Assembly (NCBI GenBank): GCA_014379405.1
Contig: JACMLU010000005.1
Span: 186,001 to 250,000 of the forward strand
From: Flavobacterium sp.
Lineage (GTDB): Bacteria > Bacteroidota > Bacteroidia > Flavobacteriales > Flavobacteriaceae
Length of the DNA stretch: 64,000 nt
Reading direction: 5' to 3'
Shown here: positions 38,988 through 47,604 of the stretch, piece after piece
How the letters are laid out: the number at the start of each line of letters is the position of its first letter
Numbering within the stretch: position 1 is the stretch's first letter
The notes under the pieces: model-generated
What the model saw: the letters and a program-made list of their open reading frames with translations, nothing else
Told to the model about the DNA's origin: nothing
Database searches by the model: none
Made by a program: the position numbers and the translations under genes

Positions 38988-39593
38988 TTACCAATTATAA
39001 ATAGTGCTAATCGATTGTGGTTTCAAAACATCTATTACCGGATTATCAACTTTTGTAATTGCTATAATTCCACTATCTTCAACATAATTGGAAGCACTGG
39101 AATAGACATAATGAGAAGCTTTGCCAACAATTCCTGCTCGAACAGGATTCAAATGGATATAATCCAATTTCGACCAAAAAAACTTTTCTGAAAAAATTTC
39201 TTCGGGATGATTTCCATATTGCCAAAACTGATATTTTTCATTTCGGTCATGACTTTTACAAGCAAATTCAAAACGTTTCAGCATCCAATCGGCTCTACTT
39301 TCTGGCTCTGTTTCTATTTTATTCAAAATGGTCTTTGCAGTAAACTTCTTGAAATCCCGAATCAAATCTGACAATTTACTATTTTCTGACTGAATGATTA
39401 AATGAATGTGATTGGACATAATTACAAATCCATACAAAATCATTCCCTTGTTTTTTATGCAAAAATCCAGACTTTCGATGACGCAATCTTTATAAGTTTT
39501 TCTAGAAAAAATATCAACCCAGTCCACAACCGTTGCTGTTATAAAATGCGCTTTGGATTGATCTCGAATTAAGAATCCTTCTTTCTCTTTCAT
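38988..39593 (-). CDS. REP-associated tyrosine transposase (RAYT, Y1 HUH family)
   Basis: 201 residues. A single-strand HUH endonuclease thought to mobilise REP palindromes. The HUH motif is SNHIHLIIQ (His62, His64) and the catalytic tyrosine is Tyr145 in KLDYIHLNPVRAG, followed by YVYSSASNY, the C-terminal signature of RAYTs. It is longer than IS200 TnpA and lacks accessory TnpB. Three copies of the CAAAGTC/GACTTTG palindrome lie immediately upstream and one immediately downstream, the usual RAYT/REP arrangement. Intact and probably functional; substrate assignment to these REPs rests on proximity. Confidence 0.93.
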   Translation of the reverse strand: MKEKEGFLIRDQSKAHFITATVVDWVDIFSRKTYKDCVIESLDFCIKNKGMILYGFVIMSNHIHLIIQSENSKLSDLIRDFKKFTAKTILNKIETEPESRADWMLKRFEFACKSHDRNEKYQFWQYGNHPEEIFSEKFFWSKLDYIHLNPVRAGIVGKASHYVYSSASNYVEDSGIIAITKVDNPVIDVLKPQSISTIYNW

Positions 39594-39603
39594 TTTGTCT
39601 TTT

Positions 39604-39652
39604 TAAGGTCAGTCAGAGACTGAAAATCACTACCTCAAAGTCGGAGACTTTG
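39604..39652 (-). repeat. REP unit 2 (inverted)
   Basis: Hairpin CAGTCAGAGACTG (39610-39622) then CAAAGTCGGAGACTTTG (39636-39652). Read on the minus strand the order and spacing are the same as in unit 1, with a different second stem. It begins eleven bases upstream of the RAYT start codon. Confidence 0.88.
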
Positions 39653-39704
39653 CGTAGCTTGGTTGTTATTATTTTTTTAGGAGCAAAACAATTTCGTTTC
39701 TCTG

Positions 39705-39760
39705 CTCCGCAAAGTCTCCGACTTTGAGGATGTGTTCGTCAGTCTGTGACTGACATAAAA
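39705..39760 (+). repeat. REP unit 3
   Basis: CAAAGTCTCCGACTTTG at 39710-39726, spacer AGGATGTGTTC, then GTCAGTCTGTGACTGAC at 39738-39754 (7-bp stem, TGT loop), ending in ATAAAA. Confidence 0.9.
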
Positions 39761-39769
39761 TTAGAGTTA

Positions 39770-39820
39770 GTGCGGTTGGAAACCGAAAATCACTACCTCA
39801 AAGTCGGAGACTTTGCGGAG
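39770..39820 (-). repeat. REP unit 4 (inverted)
   Basis: Hairpin CGGTTGGAAACCG (39773-39785; 5-bp stem, GGA loop) then CAAAGTCGGAGACTTTG (39799-39815). Units 3 and 4 form an inverted pair. The last base is 16 bp from the yifB stop. Confidence 0.88.
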
Positions 39821-39836
39821 CCTTACGCAAAATTAA

Positions 39837-41372
39837 CTACCCCAACCAACCATCACGATCCAAACTTCTATACTGAATCGCTTCGGCAATATGCCCTGAA
39901 ATAACTTTTGGAGCAGCTTCTAAATCAGCGATTGTTCTAGCCACTTTCAGGATTCTGTCGTAAGCTCTTGCCGAAAGATTCAGGCGTTCCATTGCGGTTT
40001 TCAACAATTGTTTCGAAACATCGTCAAGGGCGCAATGTTCCCTGATGTGTTTGGTATTCATTTGGGCATTGTAATGTATGTTTTCCATTTGAACGAAACG
40101 TTCAGTTTGAATTTCTCTCGCGGCCGTTACTCGTTTCCGAATTTCGACACTGCTTTCGGCTTTGTTGTCATCGGATAATTTTTCGAAAGGAACCGGTGTC
40201 ACTTCAATATGAATGTCGATTCTGTCCAATAAAGGTCCCGAAATCTTGCTCAAATAGCGTTGCATTTCGTGTGGTGAAGAAGTTTGTGGAGAATCGGGAT
40301 CGTTAAAAAAACCACTCGGACTCGGATTCATACTCGCCACCAACATAAATGACGAAGGATAAGTCACAGTAAACTTGGCTCTTGAAATGGTTACTTCCCT
40401 ATCTTCCAACGGTTGACGCATCACTTCGAGAACGTCACGTTTGAATTCTGGTAATTCATCCAAAAACAAAACGCCATTGTGTGCCATAGAAATTTCTCCG
40501 GGTTGCGGATAACTCCCTCCTCCTACCAAAGCCACGTTAGAAATCGTATGATGCGGACTTCGAAACGGTCGTTGATTCATCAAACCTACTTCTTTCAGCT
40601 TTCCAGCCACACTGTGAATTTTGGTAGTTTCGAGTGCTTCCCGCAACGTCATTGGAGGCAAAATACTGGGCAAACGTTTGGCAAGCATTGTTTTTCCTGC
40701 TCCCGGCGGCCCAATCAGAATAATGTTGTGTCCTCCTGCTGCGGCAATTTCCATACAACGCTTGATGCTTTCTTGTCCTTTGACATCGCTAAAATCGAAT
40801 TCCGGAAAGTCCAAGGTTTTATAAAATTCGGCTCTGGTATCTATAGTTGTGGGTTCTAAAGTTTCTTTGCCTTCGAAAAAATCAATAACTTCTTGTAGAT
40901 TTTCGACACCATAAACATCTAATCCTGTTACAATTGCGGCTTCTTTTACATTTTGTTTCGGGAGGAAGAAACCTTTGAAACCTTCTTCTTTGGCTTTTAT
41001 GGCAATAGGCAAAGCCCCTTTTATGGGTTGCAAACTTCCGTCAAGGGAAAGTTCGCCCATAATAATATATTGGTCAATTTCGTCAGCTTTAATTTGGGCG
41101 GAAGCCACGAGAATACCAATGGCGAGAGTCAAATCATAAGCCGAACCTTCTTTTCGCAAATCGGCGGGAGCCATATTGATGGTGATTTTCTTGCCAGGCA
41201 TATCGTATCCATTATTTTTGAGGGCAGCTGCAATTCGATAACTACTTTCCTTGATGGCATTGTCTGGCAAACCCACCAAATGGTAACCAATTCCTTTGTC
41301 CATATTAACTTCAACGGTAATTGTTGTGGCTTCGACTCCAAAAACCGCACTTCCAAAAACTTTTATCAGCAT
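39837..41372 (-). CDS. comM: YifB/ComM family Mg-chelatase-like AAA+ ATPase
   Basis: 511 residues. The N-terminal ChlI-like/Lon-protease-like fold (VFGSAVFGVEATTITVEVNM; KITINMAPADLRKEGSAYDL) is followed by the AAA+ core, with Walker A IGPPGAGKTMLAKRLPSILP near residue 220 and Walker B VLFLDELPEF. The C-terminal portion has LSARAYDRILKVARTIADLE. In Haemophilus and other bacteria ComM is a branch-migration helicase promoting homologous recombination during natural transformation. Length is typical. No other competence genes are nearby. Confidence 0.94.
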   Translation of the reverse strand: MLIKVFGSAVFGVEATTITVEVNMDKGIGYHLVGLPDNAIKESSYRIAAALKNNGYDMPGKKITINMAPADLRKEGSAYDLTLAIGILVASAQIKADEIDQYIIMGELSLDGSLQPIKGALPIAIKAKEEGFKGFFLPKQNVKEAAIVTGLDVYGVENLQEVIDFFEGKETLEPTTIDTRAEFYKTLDFPEFDFSDVKGQESIKRCMEIAAAGGHNIILIGPPGAGKTMLAKRLPSILPPMTLREALETTKIHSVAGKLKEVGLMNQRPFRSPHHTISNVALVGGGSYPQPGEISMAHNGVLFLDELPEFKRDVLEVMRQPLEDREVTISRAKFTVTYPSSFMLVASMNPSPSGFFNDPDSPQTSSPHEMQRYLSKISGPLLDRIDIHIEVTPVPFEKLSDDNKAESSVEIRKRVTAAREIQTERFVQMENIHYNAQMNTKHIREHCALDDVSKQLLKTAMERLNLSARAYDRILKVARTIADLEAAPKVISGHIAEAIQYRSLDRDGWLG

Positions 41373-41449
41373 AAAAAATAGTTTTATTTAAATGTAAAAG
41401 GTTTCAATTTGATAGCAAAGATTGAGATTATTACTCTTGTCTTGCTTAT

Positions 41450-42433
41450 TTAGGAAGGATATTCCAATCCTATTTGGTTTCTGACATCATCGACTATTTT
41501 GATAAGATCCAAACTATTTTGATGAGACCAAAGTGCACTTTCAATTCTGTTTTCATTAATACAATAATGACATTCTTCTATTTCATATGTAAATCCTTTG
41601 CCTTTGGTTGGCAACGGAAATTCCTCTTCGTGATTATTTTTTATCAAAGTATAGGATTGGGCATTATGCCAAAGTGGATTTAAATTAATTGTTCCTTCAG
41701 TTCCATTTATTGTTGCTTTGATATTCGATACGGATACAAAACTGGAGTGTAAAATGGCTTGAGCATTATCGTATTGCAAAATCATAGAAGTTTGCAAATC
41801 GGCTCCTGTCTTGTGAAAATTTGATTTCGCCAATATCTCTACAGGACTTCCCAAAAGCACATAACATAAAAATAGGGGATAAACGCCAATATCCAAAAGT
41901 GCTCCTCCACCCAATTTGATGTCGGTTTTTCTATTGCCCTCGCCCTCAAGTTGTTCAGCGAAAAATGCAAAATCAGCATTAATGTATTTGATTTCTCCAA
42001 TTTCACCGTTTTTAATTTTGGAAAAAGCTTCTCGAAATGAAGGATTGAATCTTGTCCAGAAGGCCTCCATAAAAAACTTGTTGTTATTTTTCGACGCCAT
42101 AATCATTTGCAGCGCATCAGCATAGTTTAAGGCAATTGGTTTTTCGCAAAGCACGTGTTTATTGTTCTGCAAAGCTTTTATAGTCAATGCTGCATGGGAA
42201 TTATGTGGAGTCGCAATATATAGAATTTCTACTTCTGCATCATTGATAATGGCTTCATAAGAATCATAGGCATTCTTGCAATCGTAGTTTTTAGCAAATT
42301 CTTGCGCTTTGCCAAGATTTCTTGAAGCCACGGCAACCAATTCGGCCTCCTCGACCAACATTAAATCTTTGGCAAATTGATGGGCAATATTACCCAAACC
42401 TATAATTCCCCATTTAATCTTTTCTGTATTCAT
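41450..42433 (-). CDS. Gfo/Idh/MocA family oxidoreductase
   Basis: 327 residues, NAD(P)-dependent sugar or inositol dehydrogenase type. The Rossmann motif is GIIGLGNIAHQFAKDL. The family catalytic motif CEKPIALNYADAL is near residue 95, and the C-terminal beta domain opens IKYINADFAFFAEQ. This resembles trans-1,2-dihydrobenzene-1,2-diol dehydrogenase-type members, but the substrate is not predictable. It has its own spacer on both sides. CAAAAATA at 42479-42486 gives a minus-strand TATTTTTG box 46 bp upstream. Confidence 0.92.
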   Translation of the reverse strand: MNTEKIKWGIIGLGNIAHQFAKDLMLVEEAELVAVASRNLGKAQEFAKNYDCKNAYDSYEAIINDAEVEILYIATPHNSHAALTIKALQNNKHVLCEKPIALNYADALQMIMASKNNNKFFMEAFWTRFNPSFREAFSKIKNGEIGEIKYINADFAFFAEQLEGEGNRKTDIKLGGGALLDIGVYPLFLCYVLLGSPVEILAKSNFHKTGADLQTSMILQYDNAQAILHSSFVSVSNIKATINGTEGTINLNPLWHNAQSYTLIKNNHEEEFPLPTKGKGFTYEIEECHYCINENRIESALWSHQNSLDLIKIVDDVRNQIGLEYPS

Positions 42434-42621
42434 CTTGTTATTTATTTTTATTGGTCACATTTATTTTTTTACTGAATCAAAAATATAGCTTCAATTCAAA
42501 ATCTAAATTTAACATAAAATTCCTTTCAATTGAAATTTACTTGTTATTTTAGAATGAAATCTAAGATTAAATAATTTTCTTTGACATAAATTTAGTGTAA
42601 GACCAACAATAATCACAACAA

Positions 42622-43635
42622 ATGAAAGTACTACTCCGAACATTCGATCTAGAACTCAAACATACCTTTACTATTTCGAGAGTTTCCTATAAAACACAAC
42701 CTATATTAATTGTTGAATTGCAAAGTGACGGCTATTCAGGTTATGGAGAAACGACTTCTAACCTATATTATAAGAACACGGTAGATTCGATGAAAAGCAA
42801 TCTGGAAAAAATAATTCCTTTTATCGAAAGTGTTACCAATGAAACTCCAGAGGAATTTTGGCAGAAAGCCCATCAATTATTAAATCACGATTTGTTTGCG
42901 CTTTGTGCCTTGGACAATGCCTACAATGATTTGTATGCTCGCAAAAAAGGAAAAAAACTTTATGAATTATGGGGTTATTCCATAGACCACAACCCAAAAA
43001 CCGATTATACTATTGGCATTGACAGCATCGAAAAAATGGTGTCAAAAATGACCGAATTGCCTTGGCCCATCTATAAAATCAAACTTGGAACCAAAGAAGA
43101 TATTGCCATAGTCACTGAACTTAGAAAACATACCGACGCTATTTTCAGGATTGATGCCAATTGCGGCTGGACGGTTCCAGAAACCTTGACTAATGCTGTT
43201 GCACTAAAAAAACTGGGAGTCGAATTCCTCGAACAACCTTTGAAAGCAGATGATTGGGAAGGTCACAAAGTTGTTTTCGAAAATTCTGTTTTACCAATAA
43301 TTGCTGACGAAAGCTGTATCATTGAAGAAGACGTAGCCAAATGCCACAACCATTTTCATGGCGTGAATGTGAAACTAGTAAAATGCGGCGGACTTACTCC
43401 AGCCAGAAGAATGATTGCACAAGCCAAAAAAATGGGAATGAAAACAATGGTGGGTTGTATGACGGAATCTACTGTTGGAATATCAGCGATTGCACATTTA
43501 TTACCAGAACTGGATTACGTCGATATGGATGGCACATTGTTAATAACCAATGACATAGCAACAGGAATAACCATCGAAAAAGGTATTATAAAGTACTCTG
43601 AATTAAACGGAACAGGAGTTAGCTTAATCGCTTAA
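42622..43635 (+). CDS. dipeptide epimerase (L-Ala-D/L-Glu epimerase type)
   Basis: 337 residues of the enolase superfamily, muconate-lactonising subgroup. Catalytic features: the KxK pair in YKIKLGTKED, metal ligands in RIDANCGW, EFLEQPL and IADESC, the second lysine in VNVKLVKCGG, and the C-terminal DMDGTLLI typical of dipeptide epimerases. These enzymes usually recycle murein peptides by converting L-Ala-D-Glu to L-Ala-L-Glu; other dipeptide specificities exist. It stands alone, diverging from the Gfo/Idh/MocA gene across a 188-bp spacer. Confidence 0.9.
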   Translation: MKVLLRTFDLELKHTFTISRVSYKTQPILIVELQSDGYSGYGETTSNLYYKNTVDSMKSNLEKIIPFIESVTNETPEEFWQKAHQLLNHDLFALCALDNAYNDLYARKKGKKLYELWGYSIDHNPKTDYTIGIDSIEKMVSKMTELPWPIYKIKLGTKEDIAIVTELRKHTDAIFRIDANCGWTVPETLTNAVALKKLGVEFLEQPLKADDWEGHKVVFENSVLPIIADESCIIEEDVAKCHNHFHGVNVKLVKCGGLTPARRMIAQAKKMGMKTMVGCMTESTVGISAIAHLLPELDYVDMDGTLLITNDIATGITIEKGIIKYSELNGTGVSLIA

Positions 43636-43941
43636 TTATTGACGAATTCTCAATTTTAAAGACATATCATTCAAAATTATTATACAAAAACAATCCAATT
43701 ACAGCAAAAACGACAGTAAAAATGCTTGTTTAAAACAAGCAAAAACCTTAATTTTATTAAAATTATCATAAATTAGTATTAATAAATTGTAAATTTTGAT
43801 AAATAATTATCTCATACCCGTAAAATTTGAGGGTCTAAAATACAAATATGATAAAAATGACTATCTGAAGGACAATTTTTATGGGGGTATGAAATGATTT
43901 AACTACTTTTATTGAAAATTATAACTAAAAAAACAAAAATT
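43636..43941. other. amt upstream region with small inverted repeats
   Basis: A 306-bp spacer. GCTTGTTTAAAACAAGC (43723-43739) is a near-perfect dyad, and CATACCC (43813-43819) and GGGTATG (43885-43891) are inverted copies 65 bp apart. No sigma-54 -24/-12 box was found. It probably carries the amt promoter and any nitrogen control. Confidence 0.4.
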
Positions 43942-45267
43942 ATGCGAAAGATTATTTTAAGTGTGATTCTAATCACAATTCTGGTATTATCCGTTTTTTC
44001 AATTTATTTATTTCCTGAAAGTACAGTATTAGGAGCACATATTGTTCCCCTAAAATTAGATACTGGAGATACAGCTTGGATGTTAACGGCAACAGGTCTT
44101 GTATTGTTAATGACTCCAGGACTAGGATTCTTTTATGGTGGAATGGTAGGTAAAAAAAATGTAATTAGTACCGTATTACAAAGCTTTATGGCTATGGTTA
44201 TTGTAACTGTGCTATGGGTTGTAGTTGGATTTGGATTGTGTTTTGGACCTACAATAGGAGGTTTCATCGGAGATCCAACTTCTAATATGTTTTTTAATGG
44301 CGTAAACGCTACAACTGCTTGGGAATTGGCTCCAACAATTCCTTTCATATTATTTGCTTTGTTTCAAGCAAAATTTGCCATCATCACACCTGCTTTGATT
44401 ACAGGAGCTTTTGCTGAAAGAGTACGTTTCTGGGCTTACTTATTATTTATGGTATTGTTCATTTTATTTATATATGCTCCATTATGTCATATGACTTGGC
44501 ATCCTGATGGATTATTCTTCGGATGGGGAGTATTAGATTTTGCTGGAGGAACAGTAGTACACATGAGTGCTGGTTGGGCTGCATTAGCAGGAGCTATGTT
44601 CTTAGGAAAAAGAAAAATACAAAAATCAAATCCTGCTCGTATTACTTATGTATTATTAGGAACTGGTTTATTATGGTTCGGTTGGTTTGGTTTCAATGCT
44701 GGTTCTGCTGTTGGATCTGGAAGTCTTGCTGCACAAGCTTTAGGAACAACTACTGTAGCTGCTGCTGCTGCTGCAATGGGATGGGTATTTTTGGATAAAA
44801 TTCTTGGACACAAACTTTCTGCAATGGGAGCTTGTATCGGTGCTGTTGTAGGATTGGTTGCTATTACTCCTGCTGCAGGATTTGTATCAATTCCATCTGC
44901 TCTTGCCATTGGTTTTATTGCTAGTATTGTAAGTAATCTTGTAGTTAGCAAATTCCCTAAAGGAAAAATTGACGATGCTTTAGATGTATTTGCTTGTCAC
45001 GGTGTTGGAGGTATGGTAGGTATGCTTTTAACAGGTGTATTTGCTTCAAAATCTGTTAACTCAATCGTAGGAGACAATCAAGGTTTAATCTATGGTGACG
45101 CTACTTTGTTTTTAATTCAATTAAAAGCTTTAGTTCTTGTTTCCATCTTTGCTTTCTGTGCTTCTTATGCTTTGTTCTTTATTGTGAACAAAATAACTCC
45201 ACTTAGAGTTTCTGAAGAAAAAGAAGAATTAGGATTAGATATTTCTCAACACGGAGAATACCTATAA
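43942..45267 (+). CDS. amt: ammonium transporter
   Basis: 441 residues from the ATG at 43942; a TTG ten codons upstream would also open the frame but adds only a charged tail before the signal-like helix MRKIILSVILITILVLSV. About eleven membrane helices. Amt/MEP/Rh signatures include TPGLGFFYGGMVGKKN, the twin-histidine pore lined by CHMTWHP and FACHGVGGMVGM, and DFAGGTVVHMSAGWAAL. It imports ammonium across the inner membrane. A PII gene, often next to amt, is absent; a strong terminator follows. Codons look optimised, consistent with high expression. Confidence 0.96.
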   Translation: MRKIILSVILITILVLSVFSIYLFPESTVLGAHIVPLKLDTGDTAWMLTATGLVLLMTPGLGFFYGGMVGKKNVISTVLQSFMAMVIVTVLWVVVGFGLCFGPTIGGFIGDPTSNMFFNGVNATTAWELAPTIPFILFALFQAKFAIITPALITGAFAERVRFWAYLLFMVLFILFIYAPLCHMTWHPDGLFFGWGVLDFAGGTVVHMSAGWAALAGAMFLGKRKIQKSNPARITYVLLGTGLLWFGWFGFNAGSAVGSGSLAAQALGTTTVAAAAAAMGWVFLDKILGHKLSAMGACIGAVVGLVAITPAAGFVSIPSALAIGFIASIVSNLVVSKFPKGKIDDALDVFACHGVGGMVGMLLTGVFASKSVNSIVGDNQGLIYGDATLFLIQLKALVLVSIFAFCASYALFFIVNKITPLRVSEEKEELGLDISQHGEYL

Positions 45268-45289
45268 TCATTCTAATAAATAAATTAAG

Positions 45290-45325
45290 ACACCCTGAAA
45301 ATTCGTTTTCAGGGTGTTTTTTTTT
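45290..45325 (+). terminator. intrinsic terminator of amt
   Basis: A 12-bp perfect stem (45290-45301 with 45306-45317) closes a TTCG loop and runs into eight or more T. It starts 23 bases after the amt stop. Confidence 0.95.
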
Positions 45326-45545
45326 GTAATCTATTTTAAAATCTATTCGGCTCCTTCTTTAGTACGAAATATTTATATTATCGATCTTAACAATAATTAA
45401 AACCCAGCAATTACTGATAACTAAGCAGTCAAATTAATTATCTTATGATATCGCATCATTACTCACAATGGCAGGAAAGAACCTTTAAATCCAGCAAAAA
45501 AAAAGATGGATTAACATAAGGTTTTCCAATATTTTACTAAACAAA
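45326..45545. other. spacer with nothing recognised
   Basis: AT-rich sequence between convergent amt and dsbD. One weak dyad, ATGATATCGCATCAT near 45445, is visible. No frame, RNA or repeat recognised. Confidence 0.5.
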
Positions 45546-45580
45546 AAAAGCTTCCAGACTTTCTATGACTGGAAGCTTTT
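45546..45580. terminator. bidirectional terminator downstream of dsbD
   Basis: AAAAGCTTCCAG (45546-45557) pairs perfectly with CTGGAAGCTTTT (45569-45580) around an 11-base loop, with A/T tracts on both sides. It lies 18 bases past the dsbD stop on the minus strand. Confidence 0.85.
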
Positions 45581-45597
45581 ATCTATAATTTTTTAAG

Positions 45598-47604
45598 TTA
45601 TTTCTTGAATTTAGAAATCCCAGCTTTCAACCAAATTTCATATTCGTCAACTCCAACATAACTTATGGTTGGTTTTTCTTGATTGAGACTATTTCCCGCC
45701 AAATCAGTCAAAACATACAAAGGTTGGGTGTTTGTTTTATATTTTGAAATCATAAAATCAGTCCATTTATCACCCACTGTTTCTATCGTTGAACCCGTAG
45801 TTTTTGAAATAAATTGTTCGCTTTTTGGCAAATCGCGCTTATCGTCAACATACAAAGAAATCAAAACTACCTCGTTTTTCAGAATAGACAAAATCCGCAT
45901 ATCTGACCAAACATTATTTTCCATTTTTCGGCAATTCACGCAAGCAAAACCTGTAAAGTCAAGCATTATAGGTTTATTTACCGTTTTGGCATAAGTCAAA
46001 CCCTTTTCATAATCATCAAAAACCACTATTTGATGCGGCCCCAATTTAGCGCCTTCCGGCAAATTTGAAACAGGAACAGTATTTGCCGAACCCCCAACCC
46101 CAAAAGGACTTTCGCTATATTCCATCGGTGGCGGAAAAGCGTTGATTAACTTCAATGGCGCTCCCCAAAGCCCAGGAATCATATAAATGGTAAAGGTTAA
46201 AGTCAATAATCCCAAAGATAATTTTCCAACAGAAATATGCGGCAATGGACTATCGTGTGGCATCGTGATTTTTCCGAACAAATAAAGAGACAAGGTTCCA
46301 AAAATAGCAATCCAAATCGCCAAGAATACTTCTCTTTCCAATAAATGCAATTGCAAAACCAAATCGGCATTGGACAAAAATTTGAATGCCAAAGCCAATT
46401 CCAGAAAACCTAAAACGACTTTTACCGTATTTAGCCATCCACCCGATTTGGGTAAAGAATTCAACCAACCCGGAAACATAGCAAAAAGCATAAAAGGCAA
46501 GGCTAATGCCAATGAAAAACCAAACATCCCAATAACTGGAGCAATTCCTCCTTTCGAAGCAGCATCAACCAGCAGTGTGCCAACGATGGGGCCAGTACAT
46601 GAAAACGAAACAATGGCCAACGCCAACGCCATAAACAAAATACCTACAATACCGCCTCTATCCGCTTGTCTATCAACTTTTGTAGCCCATGAATTAGGCA
46701 ACATAATTTCGAAAGCACCCAAAAAAGAGGTTGCAAAAACCACCAATAAAACAAAGAAAACAATATTAAACCACACATTGGTGGACAAAGCATTCAATGC
46801 ATCGGCACCAAAAATCCAGGTTACCAATAATCCCAATATCACATAAATCAATATAATGGAAATACCATAAATGATCGCATTTCGTATTCCTGCTGCTCTA
46901 TTTCTACTTTGTTTGGTAAAAAAACTTACTGTCATCGGAATCATCGGGAACACACAAGGAGTTAGCAAAGCAGCAAATCCTGATAAGAAGGCAATGAAAA
47001 ATATGGACCAAATCCCTTTTTGTTCTTCCGGTTTGGAAGAAACAACTTTCGCTTCCGACAATGATACAACAGTTTGCTTAACTTCTTCTGTTTTTGAAGG
47101 TGTCGCAGCCGCTTTTAGGGTATCAACAGCAATGGTCGCAACTTCTATTTTTGAAGCTGTCGGAATCGTTAAACTGAATTTTTTCTCCTGATTGACACAA
47201 ACCTCTTTACAAACTTGGTAGTTCAAGGCGACTTCTATCTTTGAAATCTTGGGATTCACTACACTAATCTCCTGTCTGATTTCAACCTTTTTTTCAAAAA
47301 AAGTCTCGTTTACCTCAAAAACATCATTGTAGGTTGTTCTCGTTTTGCTTTCTTTGGCTTTGCCAACTAAATCAAAATTTCCTTTTTGGTTTTTAAAAAT
47401 CACTTCCAATGGCAAAGGCCCACCTTCAGGAGTAAACTGGGAATACATGTGCCAGTCGTCTTCTATAATTCCGTTAAAAGTAAGAACATAGTTAGTTTTA
47501 GATTTCTTTTCAATTTTGGTTGTCCATTTCACTGGATCCAAAATTTGTGCATTTACATTGGCAAAAGCCAAAAAAACCAAAAGTAAAAAAATATATTTCC
47601 TCAT
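45598..47604 (-). CDS. dsbD: thiol:disulfide interchange protein DsbD
   Basis: 668 residues. Carries reducing equivalents from cytoplasmic thioredoxin across the inner membrane to periplasmic thiols. Signal peptide (FLLLVFLAFANVNAQ); N-terminal DsbD-alpha-like domain (about 25-170; WTTKIEKKSKTNYVLTFNG); eight-helix membrane domain with the redox cysteines in LTPCVFPMIPMTV and FSCTGPIVGTLLV; C-terminal thioredoxin domain with Cys555-Val-Asn-Cys558 in GFACVNCRKMENN. The order is complete. The start codon overlaps the tilS stop by one base (TAATG), so translation is probably coupled to tilS. Confidence 0.95.
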   Translation of the reverse strand: MRKYIFLLLVFLAFANVNAQILDPVKWTTKIEKKSKTNYVLTFNGIIEDDWHMYSQFTPEGGPLPLEVIFKNQKGNFDLVGKAKESKTRTTYNDVFEVNETFFEKKVEIRQEISVVNPKISKIEVALNYQVCKEVCVNQEKKFSLTIPTASKIEVATIAVDTLKAAATPSKTEEVKQTVVSLSEAKVVSSKPEEQKGIWSIFFIAFLSGFAALLTPCVFPMIPMTVSFFTKQSRNRAAGIRNAIIYGISIILIYVILGLLVTWIFGADALNALSTNVWFNIVFFVLLVVFATSFLGAFEIMLPNSWATKVDRQADRGGIVGILFMALALAIVSFSCTGPIVGTLLVDAASKGGIAPVIGMFGFSLALALPFMLFAMFPGWLNSLPKSGGWLNTVKVVLGFLELALAFKFLSNADLVLQLHLLEREVFLAIWIAIFGTLSLYLFGKITMPHDSPLPHISVGKLSLGLLTLTFTIYMIPGLWGAPLKLINAFPPPMEYSESPFGVGGSANTVPVSNLPEGAKLGPHQIVVFDDYEKGLTYAKTVNKPIMLDFTGFACVNCRKMENNVWSDMRILSILKNEVVLISLYVDDKRDLPKSEQFISKTTGSTIETVGDKWTDFMISKYKTNTQPLYVLTDLAGNSLNQEKPTISYVGVDEYEIWLKAGISKFKK

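Noticed and set aside
42479..42486. Many further TAnnTTTG matches (for example 42479-42486, 48918-48925 and 50344-50351 on the minus strand)
   Set aside because: In DNA this AT-rich the octamer is expected by chance, and none of these has a -33 element at standard spacing.
43636..43941. Sigma-54 promoter for amt
   Set aside because: No TGGCAC-N5-TTGC type sequence was found; the dyads present are short.
45326..45545. Possible small RNA between amt and dsbD
   Set aside because: Only a five-base-pair dyad is visible and there is no promoter or terminator of its own.
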